Source: CBDCWT01 sp965223305 (GTDB lineage: Bacteria; Planctomycetota; Planctomycetia; Pirellulales; Pirellulaceae). From it: DNA of 64,000 bases. The stretch covers positions 1-64,000 of the forward strand of contig CBDCWT010000003.1 of the NCBI GenBank assembly GCA_965223305.1, in the 5' to 3' direction. Position 1 is the first letter of the stretch, and every line of letters starts with the position of its first letter. The notes under the pieces were generated by a model. That model saw only the letters and a list, made by a program, of their open reading frames with translations. It was not told the DNA's origin and ran no database searches. Positions 44,320 through 53,311 of this stretch are shown here, in pieces. A program made the translations under genes and the position numbers.

Positions 44320-45783
44320 ATGGAAGACGGAAGTGAGCAAGAAGAACGTTTGTACGAACAGGTTGCGCATCGTGTCGAAGAGATGATCCGCAAGGGGAGT
44401 TTGAAACACGGCGAGCGAATCCCTTCGATCCGTCGGATGAGCAATCAAATGTCGGTTGCAATCTCAACGGTTCTGCACGCGTACCGGCTTCTTGAAGACC
44501 GGGGCCTGATCGAAGCTCGACCGCAGTCCGGCTTCTTCGTCAGGCCGAAGCATTCGCGTCGCCTTGCGGATGCTTTATCGCCGATGGAACCCGAGATGTT
44601 ACGGCTGCCACTGAAGGCCGGCACAGCAAGGCGTGAGGAGGCGGTGTTGTTTCGAACGCAAGCGGTCGGAAGACATACTTCCATCCCCCTCGGAATGTCA
44701 CTGCCGTCACCTGAGTTCCTACCAACCGAAGCGATCAGCAAACATCTTGCTCGTGCCGTCCGGTACGACCCTGAGGTGGCCAGTCAATACGAATTAGCGC
44801 CCGGCCTCAAAGAACTGCGATTGCGAATCGCCCAGCGTGCCATGGACTGCGGTTGCAGTTTCGGTCCCGACGATGTCGTAATTACAAATGGCACAACCGA
44901 AGCGTTGGCGTTGGCGTTGCGCGCCGTGACCGAGCCGGGGGACGCCGTCGCCGTCGAGTCTCCATGTTATTTCGGCTTTCTCAGTTTGATTAACATGCTT
45001 ACGTTGAAAGTCGTCGAAGTAAGCACTGATCCTCGGGACGGGATCTCGGTCGATCATCTTGAGAAACTGCTCAACCATAAGAAGGTCGAGGTGAAGGCGC
45101 TGTTGCTGAATCCGAATGTTCACAATCCGTTGGGAAGCGTTATGCCGAATGAGAAGAAACGGCAGATTGCAGGACTGATGAGGAAGAAGAGAATTCCGAT
45201 CATCGAAGATGATACTTATGGCGAGCTGGCATTCGAATCGCCGCGGCCCCTCTGCATCAAAGCCTTCGAAAAGTCAGGCGACATCATCCTCTGCAGCAGC
45301 TTCAGCAAGACACTCGCCCCGGGATATCGAATCGGGTGGATTGCCGCCGGCCGCTGGCATAGCCGGGTCAACGATTTGAAGTGCACTTGGTCACTCGGCA
45401 CGGCAACCCCACCTCAAATGGCCATTGCGTCCTACTTGGAAACCGGTGGCTTCGACGCAAGTTTGAGGCGACTGCGAAGAGTCTATCGCGACCAGCTCCG
45501 ACTCCTGTCGGATGCGGTTCGAAGGCACTTTCCAGACGGTACACGGGCAACCAACCCCAAAGGCGGTCATCTGTTGTGGGTCGAATTGCCCGAATCGGTC
45601 GATACCGAGGTACTGCACGCCGACCTAACCGCCGATAAGATCAATCTCCTACCCGGGTCGATGTTTTCTGCGGGATGCCACTACCGCAAGTGCCTCCGCC
45701 TCAATGCCGCAGTTCCATGGAGCCCTCGCGTTGAGAAAACCATCGCGTTGATCGGGCGGGTTGCAAAGCAAGCAGTACCGTGA
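44320..45783 (+). CDS. MocR-type transcription factor (GntR HTH fused to aminotransferase domain)
   Basis: 487-aa PLP-sensing regulator. N-terminal GntR winged helix (YEQVAHRVEEMIRKGSLKHG, SIRRMSNQMSVAISTVLHAY, EARPQSGFFV), then a fold-type I aminotransferase domain: DVVITNGTTEALALALRAV, LLNPNVHNPLGSVMPNEKKR, IIEDDTYGEL and the PLP lysine in LCSSFSKTLAPGYRIGWI. Start ATG 44320 with GGAGGAG six bases upstream. MocR proteins normally sit divergently from the gene they control, here ilvE; a role in amino-acid or PLP-linked regulation is inference. Confidence 0.88.
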   Translation: MEDGSEQEERLYEQVAHRVEEMIRKGSLKHGERIPSIRRMSNQMSVAISTVLHAYRLLEDRGLIEARPQSGFFVRPKHSRRLADALSPMEPEMLRLPLKAGTARREEAVLFRTQAVGRHTSIPLGMSLPSPEFLPTEAISKHLARAVRYDPEVASQYELAPGLKELRLRIAQRAMDCGCSFGPDDVVITNGTTEALALALRAVTEPGDAVAVESPCYFGFLSLINMLTLKVVEVSTDPRDGISVDHLEKLLNHKKVEVKALLLNPNVHNPLGSVMPNEKKRQIAGLMRKKRIPIIEDDTYGELAFESPRPLCIKAFEKSGDIILCSSFSKTLAPGYRIGWIAAGRWHSRVNDLKCTWSLGTATPPQMAIASYLETGGFDASLRRLRRVYRDQLRLLSDAVRRHFPDGTRATNPKGGHLLWVELPESVDTEVLHADLTADKINLLPGSMFSAGCHYRKCLRLNAAVPWSPRVEKTIALIGRVAKQAVP

Positions 45784-46125
45784 GCGTATGCGGTCCATAC
45801 CAACCGCTACCTACGCCTACGCATTCGGATTGCCTCAATCACCGCGCATAAGAACGTGCCAGGGACTTGAAAGCTTCTGCGCAAGGTCGGTTCGTCCTGT
45901 GCGCGCAACTACACCCGCAAACAGCTTCGGTTGCGCCCACCGAAGCGTCGAAGGGGCAGGCGATAAGGACCAAGGTCGGCTCGTCCTATGCGCCGGGCTG
46001 TTGCCAGACTAGCAGGGAAGCGGCGCCCATTTCCTGTTGTCAAACTGACAACACAGCGGTGCTCTGCGTCTGAGTGAACTTGCGCGGGTCGATTCCACCT
46101 CACGCACGAACGGCGATTTCCTAAC
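45784..46125. other. Intergenic region with left half of a dispersed repeat
   Basis: Two direct ~20-base repeats, AAGGTCGGTTCGTCCTGTGC near 45888 and a close copy near 45974. The stretch GGGTCGATTCCACC ... CGGCGATTTCCTAAC (46086-46125) is the left half of the dispersed repeat described at 62190-62305; the right half resumes at 49507. Confidence 0.5.
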
Positions 46126-46463
46126 GTAAAGGATTCTTTCCGGAGGCAACCGCGACAGATTTCGAGCCGGAGCATGGAGTGCGCCGCCGGTGTCCAGTGA
46201 ACCGGGGCCCTCCGGAAAGAAGAGGTTGAACGGGCCTTGCTATGCGGATTGCTTGGGTGTCCGCGAGTGTGGCTCGGGTTTCCGATCAGGCTGAAGTGCC
46301 GGGAACGTCTGATGAGACTGGCGAAAGCGATCCGGATAGAGCGACTTTGATCGCGCCATAAGCAGATAGGAGGGCCGTTCGTTGGCAAGTGGACAGACGG
46401 TATGCGCCGTACCCATTTGAGCCGCTGGAGCTGTTGAAGATAGGTAGGGAGTGCGATTGGTCG

Positions 46464-47654
46464 TCATGTCGGCACTAGGAGTGGGGCCTCAAGGATTTCG
46501 GACAACCTTGGTCGGGGGCCAATATCGATCGGCCACATGGTGCCACAGTTGCAATTCGGGCAACGCTGACTGCGTGGATCCTCCAGCTCGCTGTCCTCTT
46601 GCTGCGAGCTTGTCGCCGGTTGGTCCACGCTAAGCAACTTGCGAATCTTGTCGAGTTGCTTTTCGCGATGGGTGTTGGCCAGGAATCCGTAGTAACGGAT
46701 GCGCATGAACCCGCGCGGCACGACGTGCATCATGAAGCGACGAATGAACTCAGTCGCCTGGAGCGTGAGGGTCCGCTGTTGGTTCTGATTGCGATAGTCC
46801 TTGTACTGGAAGGTCACTTGGCCGTTGTCCATCGACACCAGACGCGAGTTGGCGATGGCGACTCGATGGGTGTAACGTGCCAGATACTTGAGCACTTGTT
46901 GCGGTTCGTTCCAAGGTGGCTTGGCGTACACGACCCACTCTTTCTGGTAGATGGGAGTTAGCCAAATACTGAAATCCTGCGGCGACGCAATGGATTTCAA
47001 GCGTCCCTTGAGCGTTAATTCTCCACGACGATGAGCGTCCTTAAGCAGCGCCAGAAACTTGCCGCGAAAGAATCGACTGAGCATTTTGACCGGCAGAAAG
47101 AATCCGGGCTGACAACTAACCCAGCGTGTCTCGTCGAGGGAAAGACCACCGCCGGGAACGACACAGTGCAGATGAGGGTGCAGGTCGAGTTTCTGGCCCC
47201 ACGAATGCAAGATCGCAAAGAAACCGATCTTGGCCTGTAGGCCTTTCCAACCGGCTGCTATCTCGAGCAGCGTTTCGGCGGTTGCTCGAAACAACAGGTT
47301 GTAGATCAAGGCCTTGTTCTGCAGCGTCAGCGGTCCTAGCTCAGCAGGCAAGGTAAAGACCACATGGAAATAGTCAACGGGCAATAGCTCTTGCTCGCGT
47401 TTGTCAAACCATTCGGCCCGTAGTCCTGCTTGGCACTTCGGACAATGGCGATTGTTGCAAGAGTTATACGCTTGCTTGGTGTGGCCACAATGATCGCATT
47501 CGAATAGGTGGCCGCCCAGCTGCGCGGTACGGCAGAGTGCGAGCGCCTTGAGTACCAGCAGATGTAAAGGCGTTAGCATCCGGGCATACTGATCCTGGAA
47601 GGCAGGGCCGTAGCGTCGAAAGATGTCGGCGATTTCGAGGGCAGGTCGTGGCAT
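46464..47654 (-). CDS. IS91-family HUH transposase
   Basis: 396-aa rolling-circle transposase. N-terminal zinc finger (CDHCGHTKQAYNSCNNRHCP then KCQ), then the HUH motif in LHPHLHCVVPGGGLSLD and the catalytic Tyr region in LKYLARYTHRVAIANSRL. The C-terminus has a further Cys motif (RCPNCNCGTMW). The gene is intact and starts at ATG 47654, 22 bases after the stop of int2. It nicks DNA as a single strand and transposes by replication. Confidence 0.9.
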   Translation of the reverse strand: MPRPALEIADIFRRYGPAFQDQYARMLTPLHLLVLKALALCRTAQLGGHLFECDHCGHTKQAYNSCNNRHCPKCQAGLRAEWFDKREQELLPVDYFHVVFTLPAELGPLTLQNKALIYNLLFRATAETLLEIAAGWKGLQAKIGFFAILHSWGQKLDLHPHLHCVVPGGGLSLDETRWVSCQPGFFLPVKMLSRFFRGKFLALLKDAHRRGELTLKGRLKSIASPQDFSIWLTPIYQKEWVVYAKPPWNEPQQVLKYLARYTHRVAIANSRLVSMDNGQVTFQYKDYRNQNQQRTLTLQATEFIRRFMMHVVPRGFMRIRYYGFLANTHREKQLDKIRKLLSVDQPATSSQQEDSELEDPRSQRCPNCNCGTMWPIDIGPRPRLSEILEAPLLVPT

Positions 47655-47675
47655 GACCTGCCTGCTATCGGCCGC

Positions 47676-48515
47676 TTACGTGTCTTCGGCCAGGAGATCT
47701 GGAAAGGTGTCACCCGCGCGCGTTGTACCGTCGGTAACGTGCATATAGATGGACGTGGTCTGCAGGCTCGTATGCCCCAAAACCTGTTGGATCGTGCGTA
47801 GATCCATGCCGGCCTGCAAGCAGTGGGTAGCGTAGGAATGTCTCAGAATGTGGGTTGAGCAGGGCGGTTCGATGCCCGCGATCTCACTGGCACGGCGAAA
47901 CGCATGCCGCACGGTGCCGAGGGCCAGCTGTGCGTCCGGTCGACTTCCGGGAAACAGGAGTGCCGTGGGACGCTCCTGTCTCCAGTAATCGCGGAGTTCC
48001 CCCAGCAACGAATCCCCCAAGGGAACATAGCGATCCTTGTGCCCCTTGCCCTTTCGAATCCGGATGACCTTCCGCTGGCTATCAATGTCTTGGATCGTCA
48101 ATCGGGTTGCTTCCGAAACGCGCAATCCGCAGCCATACATCGTCGTCAGCAGCATTCTCAACTTGGCAGGATGCACCGCTGCCAACAGCCGAGCCACTTC
48201 CTCTACGGTCAACACCTCAGGTAGCTGCTTGGGCTGTTTGGGTACAAGTACAGGCTCGATCTGCCAGTTCCGCTGCAGGGTCTTGTTGTAGAAGAACCGC
48301 ATCGCGGCAACGGCTCCTTTCAAGGTGGATCGGCCGACGCCTTGGCGGATCAGCTCGTGCTGAAACTCGTCCAGTTGCTCGCGCGTCAAATGATCCGGCG
48401 AAACGTCAAAGTGACGGGCGAGTCGTGCGATGAAGCTGAGATACGATTGCTGCGTACGCTCTGCGAGATTGTGCCGTTTGAGATCTTCAAGCATCCGCGT
48501 GCGGAGAGGTGTCAT
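47676..48515 (-). CDS. Tyrosine recombinase (int2 of the IS91-like element)
   Basis: 279-aa site-specific recombinase. N-terminal SAM-like core-binding domain (ERTQQSYLSFIARLARHF), catalytic domain with the first Arg in YGCGLRVSEATRLTIQDI, the HxxR box in STHILRHSYATHCLQAGMD, LGHTSLQTTSIYMHV with the nucleophilic Tyr. ATG 48515 has AGGAGG ten bases upstream and lies inside the end of int1 (29-base overlap), so the two are translated together. Companion recombinases are known in some IS91-family elements. Confidence 0.9.
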   Translation of the reverse strand: MTPLRTRMLEDLKRHNLAERTQQSYLSFIARLARHFDVSPDHLTREQLDEFQHELIRQGVGRSTLKGAVAAMRFFYNKTLQRNWQIEPVLVPKQPKQLPEVLTVEEVARLLAAVHPAKLRMLLTTMYGCGLRVSEATRLTIQDIDSQRKVIRIRKGKGHKDRYVPLGDSLLGELRDYWRQERPTALLFPGSRPDAQLALGTVRHAFRRASEIAGIEPPCSTHILRHSYATHCLQAGMDLRTIQQVLGHTSLQTTSIYMHVTDGTTRAGDTFPDLLAEDT

Positions 48516-49353
48516 CGTCTGGTGCCTCCTTCGGTAACAGGTCCAGGGGATGCACCAGCGCCGTGTGAGGTTGGTACGTGACCTGGATATAACGCATGGT
48601 GCTGCTAAGTCGATCATGCCCCAGAACCTTCTGCAGCGTGCGTGGGTTGACTCCCATCTCCACGAAATGGACCGCTGCGGAGTGTCGTAGCGTATACAGC
48701 GTGACCGGCTTTTCGAATTGGGAAATCTGTGCCGCATGGCGACAGATGTTGCTGGCTGCCCACGTGGGGAGGGGACGTTCGCTGGAGCTGCCAGAAAACA
48801 ACCATGGCGAACGATGGTCGGCCAGGTAGGGCCCCAAACGCTGTTTCAACGTGGGGGAATAGGGGACGAACCGTTCTTGGCGGCAACCTTTCCGTGGGAT
48901 GCGGATCAACATCCGCTCTCCATCCAAGTCTTCCACGCGCAGGTGCACTAACTCCGAAATCCGCAGCGCAGCGGAGTACGCGGTCATCAGTAGCATTCGT
49001 CGCTTGAGCTGACGCAAAGGGCCCCAAAGCTGAAAGACTTCTTGGCGACTGAGAACCACTGGCAGCTGTCGTCCGCGCTTGCCGTAAGGAAGCTGCTCAA
49101 TCGGCCAATCATACTGGAGCACCTTCAAGTACAAGAACCGGATGGCGGCCATCGTGCTGTTGTAGTAGCTCCAGGAGACATGCTTCTCCTGAATCAGATG
49201 TAGTTGATAAGCGCGAATCTGCTCCAGCGAAAGATTCGACGGGCAGCAGCTGAAGTGCGTTCCCAGACGACGAATACTGGCGGCATACTCCTTGGTTGTC
49301 TTGGCCGCATAGTTGCGGCGCTGCATCTCGTCGATCAACTGCTGTACACTCAT
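48487..49353 (-). CDS. Tyrosine recombinase (int1 of the IS91-like element)
   Basis: 288-aa recombinase, a distant paralogue of int2. Core-binding domain AAKTTKEYAASIRRLGTHF; catalytic Arg in YSAALRISELVHLRVEDL; HxxR box in LYTLRHSAAVHFVEMG (an L-R-H-S form); LGHDRLSSTMRYIQV with the Tyr. ATG 49353 has AGGAG nine bases upstream. First gene of the element's operon. Why the element needs two recombinases is not evident from sequence. Confidence 0.9.
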   Translation of the reverse strand: MSVQQLIDEMQRRNYAAKTTKEYAASIRRLGTHFSCCPSNLSLEQIRAYQLHLIQEKHVSWSYYNSTMAAIRFLYLKVLQYDWPIEQLPYGKRGRQLPVVLSRQEVFQLWGPLRQLKRRMLLMTAYSAALRISELVHLRVEDLDGERMLIRIPRKGCRQERFVPYSPTLKQRLGPYLADHRSPWLFSGSSSERPLPTWAASNICRHAAQISQFEKPVTLYTLRHSAAVHFVEMGVNPRTLQKVLGHDRLSSTMRYIQVTYQPHTALVHPLDLLPKEAPDDDTSPHADA

Positions 49354-49506
49354 GAAGCTGGCTCCTGGCATTCGGCAAGAACTCCAATCGCGGAGCTTGC
49401 CACTCAACCAACTGTGCTTCATAAACAGCGCGAGCGCAAATCGGAAAATTCGAAAGAAACGTCACCACTCGACCACCCAAGCAATCCGCAGAGCAAGGCT
49501 TAGTTC

Positions 49507-49600
49507 AACTCGCGCGGATGTGCTCGGACCGAGCCGGTTCATGCAGCAAAACTAGCGGCCCGGCACCTGCACTTCGTGCAGTTGGCCAGCTCTGGCGTCA
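49507..49600 (+). repeat. Dispersed repeat, right half (split copy)
   Basis: AACTCGCGCGGATGTGCTCG, then GGTTCATGCAGC and GGCCCGGCACCTGCAC, align with 62237-62302 and 63112-63172. Its left half lies at 46086-46125, on the other side of the IS91-like element. The remaining spacer to 49698 has nothing recognisable. Confidence 0.7.
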
Positions 49601-49698
49601 CCGGCTGGCGGTGACTAAGCTCCCAGTCCATTGGCTCCAGTGCAATGGGCTGGATCCGAATGGTCTGGTGCAAGCAGTCCTGCCGGCGATAGATCGAT

Positions 49699-51052
49699 CT
49701 ATTCTTCGAATCCAGGCGTCTTCTTGACTAGCTGGGCGATTGCTTCGCCGATTTCCTCGTGCGACACATTCCTCCAACGTCTACGAATCGTGCCTTCAGC
49801 GTCTATCAAGAACTTAGTTGGCCATCCAGACAATCTCCAAGTCTCCGAGATTTTGCGATCGTTAGAGTCCTTAACGCGAAACGACCGCCACGACATGCCG
49901 TACGTGGCTGCCGCTAGACGCGCGGAGTCCACGTCGGTGTCGCCATTCACACCCACGATCGCAAAGGGCTTCCCTTTAAAGCGCCGCGCGATTTCCTCCT
50001 CATGTGGGATGAACTCAATGCAGGGTGAGCACCAGCTGGCCCAAAAGGAGAGTAGCACGACCTTTCCCTTGTAGTCCGAAAGACTCATGCTCTTTCCGTC
50101 AAGATCGACTCCAACAGTTTCTATCGCACGTCTTCCCACTCCGACGACTTCTCGGTCAGCAAGCTCTCTCAATGCGTACTGACGAAACGTCCGTTCAATC
50201 GCTTGGAAGTGATACTCGTGCTCGCCGTCAAAATCGTCCAGAAACTGTCGATAGAGTTGGGCGGACTCTTCGTGACGACGGTCTTGGTGCAACTCCACCA
50301 CGGAGGCTAGTGCCAACGTGCTGGTGCACCTCACGTGACGATGGCGGTTCGCTTTGAGGATAACCCTCAAGTGTCGTTCGAAGGGCCGCGCCCAAGCTGG
50401 ACTGCCGAATCCGTTGCCGAGAATCTCACAGAAATTCGCGATGTCTGGACTCGTGGCATGATGCGACACTATCATTTCAGCAGCTTTGACAAACACCTCC
50501 GTTCGCAGTTGAACGATTACCATCCTTCGCCAATCGGCAGACGCACGTCAGAAGCTCGGCGGCCTTCGCGTGGCTTGCGCTCTCGGACACTCGTTTGAGC
50601 AAAACGCGGGCAATCCCAAGGTCACCGCCAGCTTCGTGAGTAGCACGTCGACCGAGCGAGACTGCCGAGGCCAGTTGGTCGAGGTCAGCAGCCAGGGCGT
50701 GCTCTTGGAACAACTCCGATGCCGATTCTGAAGTCGCCGGCTGTGATGAGAGAAAGGCAGCCCAATATAGTGCGGCAAGCCCGCCGGTCGTATTGGGATA
50801 CTTTTCGGCTACCGCCATCAGCTCCAGTGGCAACTGCTTGCGCTTCCTATCGAGTTGCGCCTTCAGTCGCGTTTTTTCTTTGATGGAATCCACTTTGACC
50901 ATACGAATCTGCAGTTCCATCTCGGAACGATAAAGACGGCGAACAGCCTCGACGTCTTGGGGCTGACCATTCTCTTCCGGGCTACCGATTTTCACTAAGC
51001 ACATCGCCGCCAAAGGGAAGGCAAAAAAGACTACGGTCTTAAAGTGGGTCAT
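49699..51052 (-). CDS. TlpA-like thioredoxin-domain protein, one-base frameshift at ~50499
   Basis: Exported thiol-disulfide protein. Signal peptide TVVFFAFPLAAMCLVKIG from ATG 51052, then a ~230-residue helical domain and a C-terminal TlpA/ResA thioredoxin fold: VVLLSFWASWCSPCIEFIPH (active site CSPC), GWPTKFLIDAEGTIRRRW. The frame changes near 50499, where an extra G before GTGTTTGTC separates two otherwise colinear helical halves. Last gene of the sigma-kinase operon. The partner of the redox site is unknown. Confidence 0.75.
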
Positions 51053-51054
51053 TT

Positions 51055-51309
51055 AACGCTCCGACTTGTACAGTCGCGGTGGTCAAGATGCCAGGCTTGG
51101 CACCTATTGCTGAAATCCGCAGGCGATTGGAGGAATTGTCTTCTGAACCATCCTTGGAGCTGCTCATTCTGTGAGATTGACGGACGACCCTGCCTCGATC
51201 CGATCCATCCCAAGATTCACGGAGGTAGCGTTGAATTGTCGCCGCGTCAGGCGGGTTCTTTAGATAACCTTCGACGACCCTTCCAGACCGGCTAACTAAT
51301 TCGACTGTT
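51055..51309 (-). pseudogene. Detached C-terminal end of the thioredoxin-like gene
   Basis: Without a start codon this frame reads VELVSRSGRVVEGYLKNPPD then AATIQRYLRESWDGS, the expected end of a TlpA-like domain. About 35 codons of the middle (including the GWPT strand) are missing between it and the upstream gene's stop at 51310, i.e. a real internal deletion rather than a single-base shift. Confidence 0.6.
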
Positions 51310-52473
51310 TTAGATTTTTTGCTCTCTTGTAAATGCCTCGCAGGTGTCGCCCGCTAGTCGGGAGTGAACGCCGACGACAACAAGCCCGTCAGCCGCAAAC
51401 TCGTCAGCCAACTGCTGAACTTGCGGTAGCTTCTTCACGCACGGCGTACACCAGGTAGCCCAGAAATCGATCAGGACAACCTTGCCGCGCAAGTTATGCC
51501 AATTCAGCGGTTCTGTGTTGAACCATTTCGAGCCAGTGATGTCGGGAGGTCTCACCTCCGTGAGGTTATCACGTATTCGCTTTTGGTTGAGCTGAGTTTG
51601 AGCGAAACCCGGCGCGTTGTAGTGGGCGACCACTATCTCCCCATCATCCGAAACGACCTTCTCACCGTAGTAAATGCCGAGCAATCCATCTGACATCTGG
51701 GTGCACCCCTGAGTTCCACCACCCATGACGTTATTGGGAACATCGAACAATTCCTGCTGATTCAAACGAACAAGAAGATCCCAATCGCCGCGAGCAGGTC
51801 CGGTCATCGCGCAGAACCAATCCCCGTACACGGCCCCCTCGATGAAACGCCCAAATGCACCCGTATAGCCACGAAACCGCTCCATATTCTTCTCCCCCGC
51901 GACGACGTCACTAACCTTAAACGTGGGACGCTTGGTGTCGCCCTGTTGTCTGAGCGCTCGAAGCACAAGACTGTTGTCGCGAATGAAGTAACGACCATCA
52001 GCATATGAAACTTGGATCCATGGCGATCCCTCGACGTAAGTGACTTCCGGGACGAGTTGTTTTTGCACCTTCGCCAGTACGACCTGCCAGATGATACCCG
52101 TCGATTCACGGCGTCGTACGTGGAGCCAGCCACTCTCGACCCACAGTTCGCATTCCGCGTCGTCGGTCGCCGTCGGGACAACCGGATAGGTAACTCGTGC
52201 CCTCCATCCTTCTCCGAAGTTGCTAACCTCTGGTCGTGACGCGATAGCGCGGTCAGGTGCTGCGGCCTTCGTTGGTGAGGCGAATGCGAGGATCACAATC
52301 GACACCAGGCAAATACTAAACCGAGAATCGCTGACGATCGTTTGGGTCTCCTCATTGGGGCGTGGTTCACAATGAAAGAATTCTTGGGATGTACGGGGCC
52401 TTGTTTCAAAAGCCCCCTCCCTCTGGCTCTGTCCGCCGAGGGAAAGAGGACATCCGGAGTCGCTGCGCGACAA
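51310..52473 (-). CDS. Exported thioredoxin-like protein, C-terminally truncated
   Basis: Signal-like FSICLVSIVILAFASPTKAA, a ~230-residue β-rich domain (VEGSPWIQVSYADGRYFIRD), then the start of a TlpA fold (VVLIDFWATWCTPCVKKLPQ, active site CTPC, and GLVVVGVHSRLAGDTC) that stops early after FTREQKI. The expected second half of the fold is missing or displaced (see 51055-51309). The start is unclear: the longest frame begins with TTG at 52473, and no ATG or GTG precedes the signal in frame. Part of the sigma-kinase operon, 20 bases after the secretin-N-like gene. Confidence 0.65.
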   Translation of the reverse strand: MSRSDSGCPLSLGGQSQREGAFETRPRTSQEFFHCEPRPNEETQTIVSDSRFSICLVSIVILAFASPTKAAAPDRAIASRPEVSNFGEGWRARVTYPVVPTATDDAECELWVESGWLHVRRRESTGIIWQVVLAKVQKQLVPEVTYVEGSPWIQVSYADGRYFIRDNSLVLRALRQQGDTKRPTFKVSDVVAGEKNMERFRGYTGAFGRFIEGAVYGDWFCAMTGPARGDWDLLVRLNQQELFDVPNNVMGGGTQGCTQMSDGLLGIYYGEKVVSDDGEIVVAHYNAPGFAQTQLNQKRIRDNLTEVRPPDITGSKWFNTEPLNWHNLRGKVVLIDFWATWCTPCVKKLPQVQQLADEFAADGLVVVGVHSRLAGDTCEAFTREQKI

Positions 52474-52493
52474 TTTTGCTGATTGGAACAGGC

Positions 52494-53213
52494 CTAGTCC
52501 TCCTTTCGAGGAATCTCCGAAAAACTGGGCCCAGACAAAAGTTGCTCGACACGCTCTTCGACGTGCTCGGCCTGGGCAGCTTCGCGCCTCTGCAGCCGTT
52601 GTTCGATTCGCTTGGCACGTTCGTTCATCTGTTTTAGCTGGAGTCTTTGGAGTTCTAGCTCAACTACGAAGGCACGTGCCACGACAGTAGACAGCTCTCG
52701 TCGGAGTCGTTTCACTTCCGGATGATCGTTGCTGAGGGTTGTCAAATGTTCCCGCCTCGTTGCCGTGACACGTTGGATCTCTTTCTCAGTTTGCGCAAGC
52801 TGAGCGGCCAGTTGTCGTTCTTTTGGAGATCGGGATCGTGTCAAAGGTGAACTCGTCCCGAATTGGTCGTCTCGGTACGTGTACGTCTCGCTCGTGTGGT
52901 TTTCCTTGACATCGACCAGCCTGAGCAGTTCCTGGGCCTTGGCAACGCGATCCTTGTCCCCTGCTAGGATGATCCCGTTGGCTGGACGAATGATTGAGAG
53001 TCGAAGCTCCGGGAACATCGTCTCGACATGCGTCGCGGCGGATGATGCGTTGGCGTACTTCAGCATCACAGATACGAACTGCGCGTCATCGGCTAGCTTC
53101 GTCCGGACGTGGTGACGGTGACTGAAGGGATTCTCCTGCGCGCACAGCGCGGTGACCGAATTCGAAATGAGCAACAACGCAATCAGCTGTCGAAGTCGAG
53201 TGAGTTTGATCAT
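52494..53213 (-). CDS. Exported secretin-N-like coiled-coil protein
   Basis: 239 aa. Signal peptide LIALLLISNSVTALCAQ, a ~75-residue segment resembling the secretin N-domain (QFVSVMLKYANASSAATHVE ... IIRPANGIILAGDKDRVAKA), then a long charged coiled coil (QLAQTEKEIQRVTATRREHL; RAKRIEQRLQRREAAQAEHV). Probable periplasmic accessory. ATG 53213. Located between the kinase and the thioredoxin-like genes on one strand. Confidence 0.7.
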   Translation of the reverse strand: MIKLTRLRQLIALLLISNSVTALCAQENPFSHRHHVRTKLADDAQFVSVMLKYANASSAATHVETMFPELRLSIIRPANGIILAGDKDRVAKAQELLRLVDVKENHTSETYTYRDDQFGTSSPLTRSRSPKERQLAAQLAQTEKEIQRVTATRREHLTTLSNDHPEVKRLRRELSTVVARAFVVELELQRLQLKQMNERAKRIEQRLQRREAAQAEHVEERVEQLLSGPSFSEIPRKED

Positions 53214-53311
53214 TTCACTGTCCTGTCTGAGTGTTGGTTTTGTTAATTCGACGGTGTTGACTCCACGTGAAGAGGTTATTCTTGCCGTTGATTTGGACTT
53301 CGATCGCACCA

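Larger units (their letters stand above)
46126..49506 (-). mobile_element. IS91-like element with two tyrosine recombinases, ~3.4 kb
   Basis: Its limits are set by the dispersed repeat it splits: left flank ends CTAAC (46121-46125), right flank resumes AACTCGCGCGG (49507). No terminal inverted repeats, as expected for IS91-type rolling-circle transposition; GTTC (reverse GAAC) lies at the right junction, matching the known IS91 target preference. Cargo: int1, int2 and the HUH transposase, all on the minus strand. The 338 bases 46126-46463 after the transposase hold no gene. Confidence 0.75.

Noticed and set aside
46464..49353. Prophage remnant
   Set aside because: Recombinases are bundled with an IS91-type transposase, and no phage structural, packaging or replication gene occurs in the window.
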